Positions 57,563-64,000 of a stretch of DNA of 64,000 nucleotides are shown one piece after another. Both the position numbers and the translations under genes were made by a program. Source of the DNA: Paenibacillus fonticola DSM 21315 (GTDB taxonomy: Bacteria > Bacillota > Bacilli > Paenibacillales > Paenibacillaceae). Under the pieces are notes generated by a model. The model worked only from the letters and a program-made list of their open reading frames with translations. It ran no database searches and was not told where the DNA came from. The DNA lies in assembly GCF_000381905.1 (NCBI RefSeq), contig NZ_KB907260.1, positions 1 through 64,000 of the forward strand, read 5' to 3'. Each line of letters begins with the position of its first letter. The stretch's first letter is position 1.

Positions 57563-58393
57563 TTAGCGCATGATGAAAATCCAAAATAAAGCAGCAAGAA
57601 TGAAACGATAATAAGCAAAATGTCTCAATTGAATTTTCTGAATGGATTTTAAAAAGGCGATCACGACCAAATAAGCAACAACAAACGAAACTAAAAAGCC
57701 AATCGCAAAATGTCCTATAGTTTCCAAACTTAAATAGCGGTAAGCGTCCAGCATTTCATAACCGGATACAGCGAACATAATCGGTATGGCAATTAAAAAG
57801 GAGAAATCGGCAGAAGCTTTGTAACTGGCTCCGCTGAACATTCCGCCAGCAATCGTGGAACCGGAGCGGGAAAATCCCGGCCACAGCACCGAAATACATT
57901 GATACAAGCCGATCATCAACGCTTGCTTATACGTCAGTTGGTCGATTTCCTTGGCTGTAGGGCGCCCCTTGTTCTTAGAGAACCATTCCGCTGCAATCAT
58001 AAATACGCCGCCGGCTAACAAGGCCCACAGTACCGTGGAAGGGCTGAACAGGCTTTTAATAAAATCTCGAAAGAAATAACCTACGGTCAGTGCGGGAGCA
58101 ATACCTAACAGAACGTGAACAAGGTCAAGCCTTTTGAGCGGCGCCCGGTTTTTGAATATGGTAACCGCCTTCTTGTTCATACCTAGCAAACCGCTGATTC
58201 GCTCCCGGTATACCCAGGCAATAGCCAGAATCGCTCCTAGCTGGATGACGATCATAAAAGTTTTCATTTCGGGCGTTGAATCGTCAAACCCGAGCAGCTT
58301 AGCTGTTAAAATCATATGCCCTGTTGAAGAAACAGGGATAAATTCCGTCAGCCCTTCAACAATACCCAGAATAATCGAGACGATATAGCTCAT
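57563..58393 (-). CDS. uppP: undecaprenyl-diphosphatase UppP (BacA)
   Basis: 276 residues, eight hydrophobic segments. IILGIVEGLTEFIPVSSTGH (the E-x-x-x-E and P-V-S-S-T-G-H motif) and VLWPGFSRSGSTIAGGMFSG (second catalytic motif with Arg and Ser) are intact. The enzyme recycles undecaprenyl diphosphate for wall synthesis and gives bacitracin tolerance. GAGGAGGG precedes the ATG. Transcribed alone or with the following HD-GYP gene 87 nt away. Confidence 0.96.
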   Translation of the reverse strand: MSYIVSIILGIVEGLTEFIPVSSTGHMILTAKLLGFDDSTPEMKTFMIVIQLGAILAIAWVYRERISGLLGMNKKAVTIFKNRAPLKRLDLVHVLLGIAPALTVGYFFRDFIKSLFSPSTVLWALLAGGVFMIAAEWFSKNKGRPTAKEIDQLTYKQALMIGLYQCISVLWPGFSRSGSTIAGGMFSGASYKASADFSFLIAIPIMFAVSGYEMLDAYRYLSLETIGHFAIGFLVSFVVAYLVVIAFLKSIQKIQLRHFAYYRFILAALFWIFIMR

Positions 58394-58436
58394 AATTCCC
58401 TCCTCAGCTTGATTCGGAGTTCAAACATTTGCAGCA

Positions 58437-59897
58437 TCATAAATTTTCATTAAAGGTTTCGGTTTTCGCCTTCCATCGATTGTAAAAGCAGCTTTCCACA
58501 GCACCTGCGGTCTGAAGCTCTATTCGCAGCAAGTCCCGTAAAAACTCCGGAAGCATAAATTCCATTTCACTGCCCAGCTTAAGACTTTCATACCCAATGC
58601 CAAAGGTAAACATATCAAGCGTACCTACGGCATAAACGCCTTCTGGAACGATCGGAACTCCCTGTACGCTTGCTTGGACTATTTTGTGAAATGGGGCTGC
58701 CGCAGGATCATAAATAATTTCCAGGCCATCAACGCAAATTCCCCCTAATTGTTTGCCGCGAAAGCCGAAGCCAAATATTTGCTTATCGGCTATTTCCGGC
58801 AGCAAGGATTGTTCCAGGCTGTACAATATATGCTCGCCTTTCAAATTCATGCGGCATGGATTGATAGGAGATGGACAGCAGGCGTGCAGCATCCCTTCGC
58901 TCACTTCTCCCGCCGGCAGCCCGGACAATAACTGTCCGCTGTTTACGATGGACAAGTCGCTGCCCGTAAATCTTCTGACGGCCTGGGCAAGCAAGTTCCC
59001 GAACGGCGATTCATAATCATAACGGATCGTTAGCTCTTGCTCGGTAACCGCGACAGTTCGGGCCATGCGCTCCAATGCCCGGTCCTTATGAATTTGCAGG
59101 GCGCCCAGCACGTCCAGATCGTCCGCGCCGCTCTCCACAGGCAGGCATACTCCGGAAGCTACCGCTGGCCTTCCTGACGCCGCGTCTTTCTGCACTTTAA
59201 TCAGCCCCAGATGCCGGCCGAATTTGCCTGCCGCCGTAATCATCGTCTGTCCGACCCGTAATGGCTCCTCCAGCAAATGATGGGTATGACCGCCGATGAT
59301 CAGATCGATGCCCTGTACCTGCTCTGCCAATTGGCGGTCAAACGGCAAGCCTACATGAGACATAACAATTACAAGGTCCGCTTCACTGCGCAGCTCGCTG
59401 ACGGAATCCGCAACAGCATGCATAGGATCAAGCGCTTTAAGGCCTAGCAGTTCATAAAATTCAGCATAAGCGGCTGTAACCCCGACCAGCCCGATTTTAA
59501 GTCCGGCCTTTTCCAGGATCAGATGCCTGTTCATCCATACGGGCGGCAAACCAGTATGCAAATCCAGCATATTGGCGCATACAACCTGAGATGTCAAACC
59601 TGCATAGGCATGCTCGAGCTGCTCCGGTGTAAAGGTCAGGCCTTCGTTGTTGCCTATCGTGATGGCGTCATATTCCATCAGATTTAAGACATCTACATTG
59701 ACTTGTCCCATCGTCCCTTCCGTCTCCAATGCTGCGCGATCCATATGATCGCCAATATCAAGCAGCAGTACAGGTCCGCTTTGCTGACTGCGAAGCTCCT
59801 TCACCATAAAGGCGATATGTCCCATGGCACCGAAATGACTGTGTAAATCGTTGGTATACAGAATCGTCAGTGTGTCCTCTTCCGCATTCGGCAACAT
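58437..59897 (-). CDS. yunD: YunD-like metallophosphatase/5'-nucleotidase family protein
   Basis: 486 residues, no signal peptide. N-terminal calcineurin-like phosphatase: ILYTNDLHSHFGAMGHIAFM, LLDIGDHMDRAALETEG, TIGNNEGLTF (N-H replaced by N-E), IVMSHVGLPFDRQ and IIGGHTHHLLEE. The C-terminal 5'-nucleotidase domain includes ESPFGNLLAQAVRRFTGSDL. As in B. subtilis YunD, GNNE replaces the usual GNHE, so the canonical catalytic His is changed. Lack of a secretion signal sets it apart from classic 5'-nucleotidases. SD GGGGAGGG. Divergent from the moaD-moaE fusion gene. Confidence 0.88.
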   Translation of the reverse strand: MLPNAEEDTLTILYTNDLHSHFGAMGHIAFMVKELRSQQSGPVLLLDIGDHMDRAALETEGTMGQVNVDVLNLMEYDAITIGNNEGLTFTPEQLEHAYAGLTSQVVCANMLDLHTGLPPVWMNRHLILEKAGLKIGLVGVTAAYAEFYELLGLKALDPMHAVADSVSELRSEADLVIVMSHVGLPFDRQLAEQVQGIDLIIGGHTHHLLEEPLRVGQTMITAAGKFGRHLGLIKVQKDAASGRPAVASGVCLPVESGADDLDVLGALQIHKDRALERMARTVAVTEQELTIRYDYESPFGNLLAQAVRRFTGSDLSIVNSGQLLSGLPAGEVSEGMLHACCPSPINPCRMNLKGEHILYSLEQSLLPEIADKQIFGFGFRGKQLGGICVDGLEIIYDPAAAPFHKIVQASVQGVPIVPEGVYAVGTLDMFTFGIGYESLKLGSEMEFMLPEFLRDLLRIELQTAGAVESCFYNRWKAKTETFNENL

Positions 59898-60042
59898 GAA
59901 TTGTCCCTCCCCGGTCTGTACCTGTACAGCCGTTCTAATAAAAGTTTTAGATGTACAATATTATATACCTCAAATTTGTTCATTGTCTCCCTAAATATGA
60001 TATATTATAAGGGTTTATTAAGCATGACGAGGTGAAAATGAT

Positions 60043-60792
60043 ATGAAGCTGACGATTTATCTATTTGCTGGATTAGCTGATCGCATCGGTACTTCACGAC
60101 TTGAACTAACTTACGGGGATAACGCGGTCACCGCCGATCAATTGAAACGTTTTATAGCTGGCCTATACCCGGATGCTGCTTCGTTAATTAACATTTCTTT
60201 TCTTGCCGTCAATCAAGAATATGCTGCGGGCGATCTTGTCATTACCGAGCAGGATGAAATTGCACTTATCCCCCCTGTTTCAGGAGGCAAAGGCGATTCC
60301 AGTTCCTCTTCCTTCCATTCGCAATGCAATATGTACACAATCACTTCCCTGGCGCTTTCGGTCGATGAAGTGACAAGCAAAGTAAACACCGCCAATCATG
60401 GCGCGACATTGGTCTTTGTCGGAACAACCCGGGAAATGACCGGCAGCCAACGGACCATTCATTTGGAATATGAAGCTTACATTCCTATGGCTCTATCCAA
60501 AATGGAACAGATCGGCGAAGAGATCGCCGCAAGCTGGCCGGGCACGAAATGCGCGATCAGCCACCGGATTGGTCAGGTCAACATTGCCGAGAGCAGCGTT
60601 ATCATCGCCGTCTCCACCCCCCACCGGAACGACAGCTATGAAGCGAGCCGCTATGCCATTGAAAGATTGAAGCAGATCGTCCCTATTTGGAAAAAGGAAA
60701 TTTGGGAGGATGGGACGGAATGGAAGGGCCACGGTCAAGGACCTTGGGATCCATCTGCGCCAGGACAAATATCACACAAAGAGCATCTTTAG
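60043..60792 (+). CDS. MoaD-MoaE fusion (molybdopterin synthase, MoaX-like)
   Basis: 249 residues. Residues 1-82 are a ubiquitin-like MoaD domain (MKLTIYLFAGLADRIGTSRL ... ALIPPVSGG) ending in Gly81-Gly82. A Ser-rich linker (KGDSSSSSFHSQ) leads to a full MoaE domain: VNTANHGATLVFVGTTREMT, HLEYEAYIPMALSKMEQIGE, CAISHRIGQVNIAESSVIIA, RLKQIVPIWKKEIWEDGTEW. MoaD must expose a free C-terminal Gly-Gly to carry sulfur, so the fusion has to be cleaved after Gly82, as described for mycobacterial MoaX. SD GAGGTG. No other molybdopterin gene is in the window. Confidence 0.93.
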   Translation: MKLTIYLFAGLADRIGTSRLELTYGDNAVTADQLKRFIAGLYPDAASLINISFLAVNQEYAAGDLVITEQDEIALIPPVSGGKGDSSSSSFHSQCNMYTITSLALSVDEVTSKVNTANHGATLVFVGTTREMTGSQRTIHLEYEAYIPMALSKMEQIGEEIAASWPGTKCAISHRIGQVNIAESSVIIAVSTPHRNDSYEASRYAIERLKQIVPIWKKEIWEDGTEWKGHGQGPWDPSAPGQISHKEHL

Positions 60793-60871
60793 ACCCATAA
60801 TATCATTGCCATTCCAGTTCTTTCCTGATATCATGAAAGAAATACTGTAGAATAATGAGGTGTCATCGTTC

Positions 60872-61918
60872 TTGAAACTACATGTAATCGAAATCAGTCC
60901 TGGCGACCGGCTTCAAAATGATATTTTTAATCAATTCGGCGTTTTAATCCTGCATAAAGGAACAGAACTGACCGGTGATGCTATTGTAAAATTGATGCAG
61001 CACGGTATAGACTACATCGATATTGAACCTCGAACTATAGACATCGATCGGCCTGCAGCTAGCGGCTATTCCGAACAAGTAACTAAAGTAATTCCGCTAT
61101 TTGATCAAGCGGTAGATGGCTTCGAACAGATTTTTCTGGAAGCGCTATCCAGAGGCACTTTTGATGAATCTCGCGTCGATGAGCTGCTGAACCCTTTAGT
61201 GAATGAACTGATCGGCCAGAAAGATGTCGTCTCACTTCTTCTACTGTTGAATAACGATGATAATTATACATACAATCATTCCATACAGGTCGGAATGCTC
61301 TCTTATTATATCGCAACCTGGCTAGGTTATCCTAAACAAGAAGCATACAAAGTCGGTAAAGCCGGCTATTTGATCGATATTGGCAAATGCAAGATCTCTC
61401 AAGAGATTCTTTCCAAGCCAGGCAAGCTGACGGCGGAAGAATTCGAAGAGGTCAAACGCCATACATATTACGGCTCCGATATTATTCTCAAATCAACCGG
61501 TGATGAAATATCCGCATTAGTTGCCCTGCAGCATCATGAACGGGAAGACGGCAGCGGCTATCCGCAAGGACTCAGCGACAAGGATATCCACCCTTATGCT
61601 AAAATAGCTGCCGTAGCCGACGTTTACAGTGCAATGACGTCCAACCGCGTATACCGGTCCAAGCAGGAGCTGCTCACCGTGCTCCGCGAATTGAACGCAC
61701 TTAGCTTTGGTCAGCTTAGCCCTGAACCGACTCAGGCGCTGATCAGGCATTTGCTGCCGAACTTCATCGGCAAGAAAGTGATGTTGAATTCAGGCGAGGT
61801 AGGATCGATTGTTATGACGAACCAGACCGACTTTTTCCGTCCGCTCGTACAGACCGATGCCGGCTTCATCGACTTGTCCAAAGAGCGCGAGATGACGATT
61901 ACCGAAGTATACATTTAA
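60872..61918 (+). CDS. HD-GYP-like protein with altered HD pair
   Basis: 348 residues from the TTG at 60872, nine bases after GAGGTG; the resulting LKLHVIEISPGDRLQ aligns with the start of the other HD-GYP protein here. A GTG four codons earlier is part of the SD. The domain keeps NHSIQVGMLSYYIATW, KRHTYYGSDII, LQHHEREDGSGYPQG and VADVYSAMTSNRVYR, but the HD pair reads YLIDIGKCKI: Ile168 replaces the metal-binding His. Catalysis is therefore doubtful, and it may act as a c-di-GMP sensor. 79 nt behind the moaD-moaE fusion; strong terminator after it. Confidence 0.9.
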   Translation: MKLHVIEISPGDRLQNDIFNQFGVLILHKGTELTGDAIVKLMQHGIDYIDIEPRTIDIDRPAASGYSEQVTKVIPLFDQAVDGFEQIFLEALSRGTFDESRVDELLNPLVNELIGQKDVVSLLLLLNNDDNYTYNHSIQVGMLSYYIATWLGYPKQEAYKVGKAGYLIDIGKCKISQEILSKPGKLTAEEFEEVKRHTYYGSDIILKSTGDEISALVALQHHEREDGSGYPQGLSDKDIHPYAKIAAVADVYSAMTSNRVYRSKQELLTVLRELNALSFGQLSPEPTQALIRHLLPNFIGKKVMLNSGEVGSIVMTNQTDFFRPLVQTDAGFIDLSKEREMTITEVYI

Positions 61919-61930
61919 CTCGGCATAATG

Positions 61931-61976
61931 AACAGCCCTTTCCTATCCTTTTGGATAGTGAATGGGCTGTTTTTAT
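61931..61976 (+). terminator. terminator of the HD-GYP-like gene
   Basis: AACAGCCC and GGGCTGTT with an inner TCCTATCC/GGATAGTGA pairing, then TTTATTGTTCTT. Confidence 0.93.
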
Positions 61977-62242
61977 TGTTCTTTGGTTGCCGGTTTTTGC
62001 CTTAGTACTTGACTGAGTACTTGCTTGAATACTTGACTGAGCATTTGCTATTGCGCATACTTGCTAAGGCTAAGCGCGAATTAAATATCTTCTTGGCTAG
62101 ACACTGTCTTTCATGCGTGCCAATCAAATGGAGTAATTCAGCAGGTCTATTCCCGCTAAGCTCCATCTACTCCAGCCAACTCCCATCAAGTCTCGTAAGT
62201 CCCATTAAGTCACACCAAGCAGGGAGCTCTTTCAGGCTTTGC
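61977..62242. repeat. gene-free gap with 12-nt tandem repeats
   Basis: At 62006-62053 three 12-nt units (TACTTGACTGAG, TACTTGCTTGAA, TACTTGACTGAG) and a fourth degenerate one (CATTTGCTATTG) stand in tandem. Further on, AAGTC-containing words recur (CAAGTCTCGTAAGTCCC, TTAAGTCACACC). No gene with an SD was found on either strand. Confidence 0.7.
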
Positions 62243-62797
62243 TTACATAAAGTATCTGGCCATTTTTTGATCAAGCAATAATATTCGATTGACCAAACCT
62301 TCTTCATCAAAAATTACCGAAATAACATAAACATCTTCCATTTCCTCCTGTGTCAATTTGACATCCGGTTCTGAATCTATGAATTTCTTGCTATTTGTAT
62401 CGTAAGCATAATCTATGTACTCAGCTGTATCGATTATGTATACCTCACCATATATTTCTTTCACCTTATCCCTGTGCATGCCAATTTGTAACCGATGAGC
62501 CCGAAAAATATCGGATGAATTAACATCCAGCACAATCCCGGCTACCTTGTCATTTCGATACATTATCGTCACGCCTGGGTCATATTTAATCATAAATTTC
62601 ATTATTTCTTCTCCTGACCCCAATATTTTCTCGGCATCAGAACGATCCATTCCGTAATGCACTTTGGTTTTCTTATCCCCCTCCTTAGTAATCGTCATAT
62701 CTTTCAGCGTTACCGAATCATTTTCAGATTTTCCTGTACAGCCTCCAAGTAAAAATATGAATAATGCTGCCAACAATAGAGGAAACTTATACTTCAT
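62243..62797 (-). CDS. lipoprotein with two SmpA-like GM motifs, unknown
   Basis: 184 residues. Signal peptide with lipobox LLGGC (Cys20). The mature part contains two related segments, VHYGMDRSDAEKILGSGEEI and LQIGMHRDKVKEIYGEVYII, each with the G-M-x-(R/K)-x-x-(V/A)-x-x-(I/L)-x-G pattern found in SmpA/BamE-like and similar small beta proteins. The gene is AT-rich. AAGGATG precedes the ATG. No partner genes; function not proposed. Confidence 0.78.
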   Translation of the reverse strand: MKYKFPLLLAALFIFLLGGCTGKSENDSVTLKDMTITKEGDKKTKVHYGMDRSDAEKILGSGEEIMKFMIKYDPGVTIMYRNDKVAGIVLDVNSSDIFRAHRLQIGMHRDKVKEIYGEVYIIDTAEYIDYAYDTNSKKFIDSEPDVKLTQEEMEDVYVISVIFDEEGLVNRILLLDQKMARYFM

Positions 62798-62869
62798 TTT
62801 TCATAACATCCTTTTTTTCTTAAATTTTAACAATAAAAAAAGAATTTTGCTATAGTTTGATGAATAATG

Positions 62870-62913
62870 AAACAAGCTGACTTCCTTATTACAAAGAAGT
62901 CAGCTTGTTTTTT
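62870..62913 (-). terminator. terminator-like stem-loop after sufB
   Basis: AAACAAGCTGACTTC and GAAGTCAGCTTGTTT form a perfect 15-bp stem with an 11-nt loop. The T tail is best on the plus strand, but the position right after the sufB stop makes it the likely end of the suf operon. Confidence 0.8.
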
Positions 62914-62924
62914 AAAAAGGCAGA

Positions 62925-64000
62925 TTAACCGATACTGCCTTCCATCTCGAACTTGATTAATCTATTCATCTCAACCGCATATTCCATCGGCAGCTCTTTC
63001 GTAAATGGCTCGATGAAGCCCATCACGATCATTTGCGTCGCTTCGTCCTCGGTCAGACCGCGGCTCATCAGATAGAACAGCTGGTCTTCAGACACCTTCG
63101 ATACCGTAGCCTCATGCTCCAGAACGATGTTATCGTTCATGATTTCATTATAAGGAATCGTATCGGACGTCGACTCATTGTCCAGAATCAACGTATCGCA
63201 CTTGATGTTCGATTTGGCGCCTTCCGCCTGACGGCCAAAGGAAGCCAGACCGCGGTAGGTTACTTTCCCGCCGTGTTTACTGATCGACTTGGAGACGATC
63301 GTCGACGTTGTGTCTGGAGCTAAATGGATCATCTTTGCGCCGGAATCCTGATGCTGATTTTTGCCGGCTACAGCGATCGACAGCACGCTGCCTTTTGCGC
63401 CGCGGCCTTTCAGTACGACAGCAGGATATTTCATCGTCAGTTTAGAGCCGATGTTACCGTCAACCCACTCCATGTTCGCATTCTCTTCAGCTACAGCCCG
63501 CTTTGTAACGAGGTTATAGATGTTCGGAGCCCAGTTCTGAATCGTCGTGTAACGAACGCGCGCGTTCTTCTTACAGATGATTTCAACTACCGCGCTGTGA
63601 AGGGAATTCGTGCTATATACCGGAGCGGTACAGCCCTCTACATAGTGTACGAAGCTGTCCTCATCGGCAATGATCAGCGTTCTTTCGAACTGCCCCATGT
63701 TCTCGGAGTTAATGCGGAAGTATGCCTGCAAAGGAATTTCGCATTTCACGCCCTTAGGGACGTAAATGAAGCTTCCTCCCGACCACACCGCACTGTTCAG
63801 GGCTGCAAACTTGTTGTCTGCCGGCGGAACGATGGTACCGAAATACTCGCGGAAAATTTCCGGATGCTCTCGCAGGGCCGTATCAGTGTCACTGAAAATA
63901 ACACCCTGCTCTTCCAGTTCCTTCTGCATGCTGTGGTAAACGACCTCAGATTCATACTGGGCCGATACGCCAGCCAGGAACTTCTGTTCTGCTTCCGGAA
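62925..64000 (-). CDS. sufB: SufB, Fe-S cluster scaffold subunit (5' end outside window)
   Basis: The last 358 codons are present; the frame runs open to the window edge ([20 protein letters not shown] upstream of MQKELEEQG), so the start is missing. [80 protein letters not shown] (scaffold Cys) and [20 protein letters not shown] match SufB of the SufBCD complex. It is the last gene of the suf operon, as in B. subtilis sufCDSUB. Confidence 0.97.
   Translation of the reverse strand, partial: PEAEQKFLAGVSAQYESEVVYHSMQKELEEQGVIFSDTDTALREHPEIFREYFGTIVPPADNKFAALNSAVWSGGSFIYVPKGVKCEIPLQAYFRINSENMGQFERTLIIADEDSFVHYVEGCTAPVYSTNSLHSAVVEIICKKNARVRYTTIQNWAPNIYNLVTKRAVAEENANMEWVDGNIGSKLTMKYPAVVLKGRGAKGSVLSIAVAGKNQHQDSGAKMIHLAPDTTSTIVSKSISKHGGKVTYRGLASFGRQAEGAKSNIKCDTLILDNESTSDTIPYNEIMNDNIVLEHEATVSKVSEDQLFYLMSRGLTEDEATQMIVMGFIEPFTKELPMEYAVEMNRLIKFEMEGSIG

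Noticed and set aside
1-64000. CRISPR arrays, tRNA/rRNA genes, riboswitches or T-boxes
   Set aside because: None was recognised: no regularly spaced repeats of CRISPR type (the tandem repeats lack spacers), no cloverleaf-like sequence, and no conserved riboswitch cores upstream of metabolic genes. Sequence reading by eye could miss a divergent example; Infernal/tRNAscan would settle it.

Overview
The window looks like a chromosomal segment of a spore-forming, Gram-positive, Paenibacillus-like member of the Bacillales. The evidence is strong Shine-Dalgarno (SD) sequences, frequent GTG/TTG starts, and spore-coat genes (cotJA-cotJB-cotJC, a cotD-like gene, a yheC/yheD array). Further support comes from a B. 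subtilis-like yheB/yheA block, YesM/YesN-type two-component regulation of a sugar ABC transporter, a bacterial NO synthase, and a sufB/yunD neighbourhood. No rRNA, tRNA, CRISPR array, prophage or intact insertion sequence was seen. Two decayed transposase remnants (IS200-like at the left end, IS1182-like near 21.9 kb) are present.

Layout. 0-10 kb: IS200 remnant, small membrane protein, yheA/yheB, then five consecutive ATP-grasp genes of the YheC/YheD spore-coat-associated family in the order D-C-D-C-C, and a HAD phosphatase. 10-14 kb: a His/Lys-rich secreted protein ending in an MPKTG motif, a class F sortase and a secreted amidase-6 protein, probably one transcript, followed by a SpoVB-like flippase. 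14-21.5 kb, minus strand: a copper/redox assembly region (nosD, nosL, nosY, nosF, resA, an orphan NarL-type histidine kinase, then FixH/YtkA-like, cytochrome c and SCO proteins) with no nosZ in sight. 21.5-22.6 kb: gene-free, repeat-rich DNA. 22.6-36.8 kb: a carbohydrate locus with beta-phosphoglucomutase, GH3, GH106-like enzyme, two LplB/LplC-type permeases, solute-binding protein, AraC-type response regulator, sensor kinase and a DUF5060/apiosidase-like hydrolase.

37-42.6 kb: cotD-like gene and a compact operon for an amino-sugar acid (amidohydrolase, DgaE-like lyase, DgaF-like aldolase, PfkB kinase, GntR regulator). 42.9-51.8 kb: CAP-domain secreted protein, NO synthase, YfcE-type phosphodiesterase, ABM-domain protein, a dead ABC exporter gene beside an intact PadR regulator, a MerR-MFS pair, a HipA-like/protein-kinase-like gene pair, and an AT-rich membrane protein. 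52-64 kb: zinc-ribbon protein, cotJ operon, CNNM/CorC-like protein, YfkAB radical SAM protein, two HD-GYP proteins (one with a damaged HD pair), uppP, yunD, a MoaD-MoaE fusion, a lipoprotein, and the start-truncated end of sufB.

The most notable regulatory signal I read directly is a 22-bp-period direct repeat (TCGAC, N17, TCGAC) in front of three transcripts of the carbohydrate locus. It is a good candidate for the binding site of the local AraC-type response regulator. Paired dyads in front of the amino-sugar-acid operon and the padR gene look like sites for the GntR and PadR proteins encoded next to them. Other points worth testing are a 9-bp hairpin separating the SD from the sortase start codon, a sortase substrate with no membrane anchor, a nosDLYF set without nosZ, and many short tandem repeats at gene starts. 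All functional statements come from motif recognition by eye; no database search was run.
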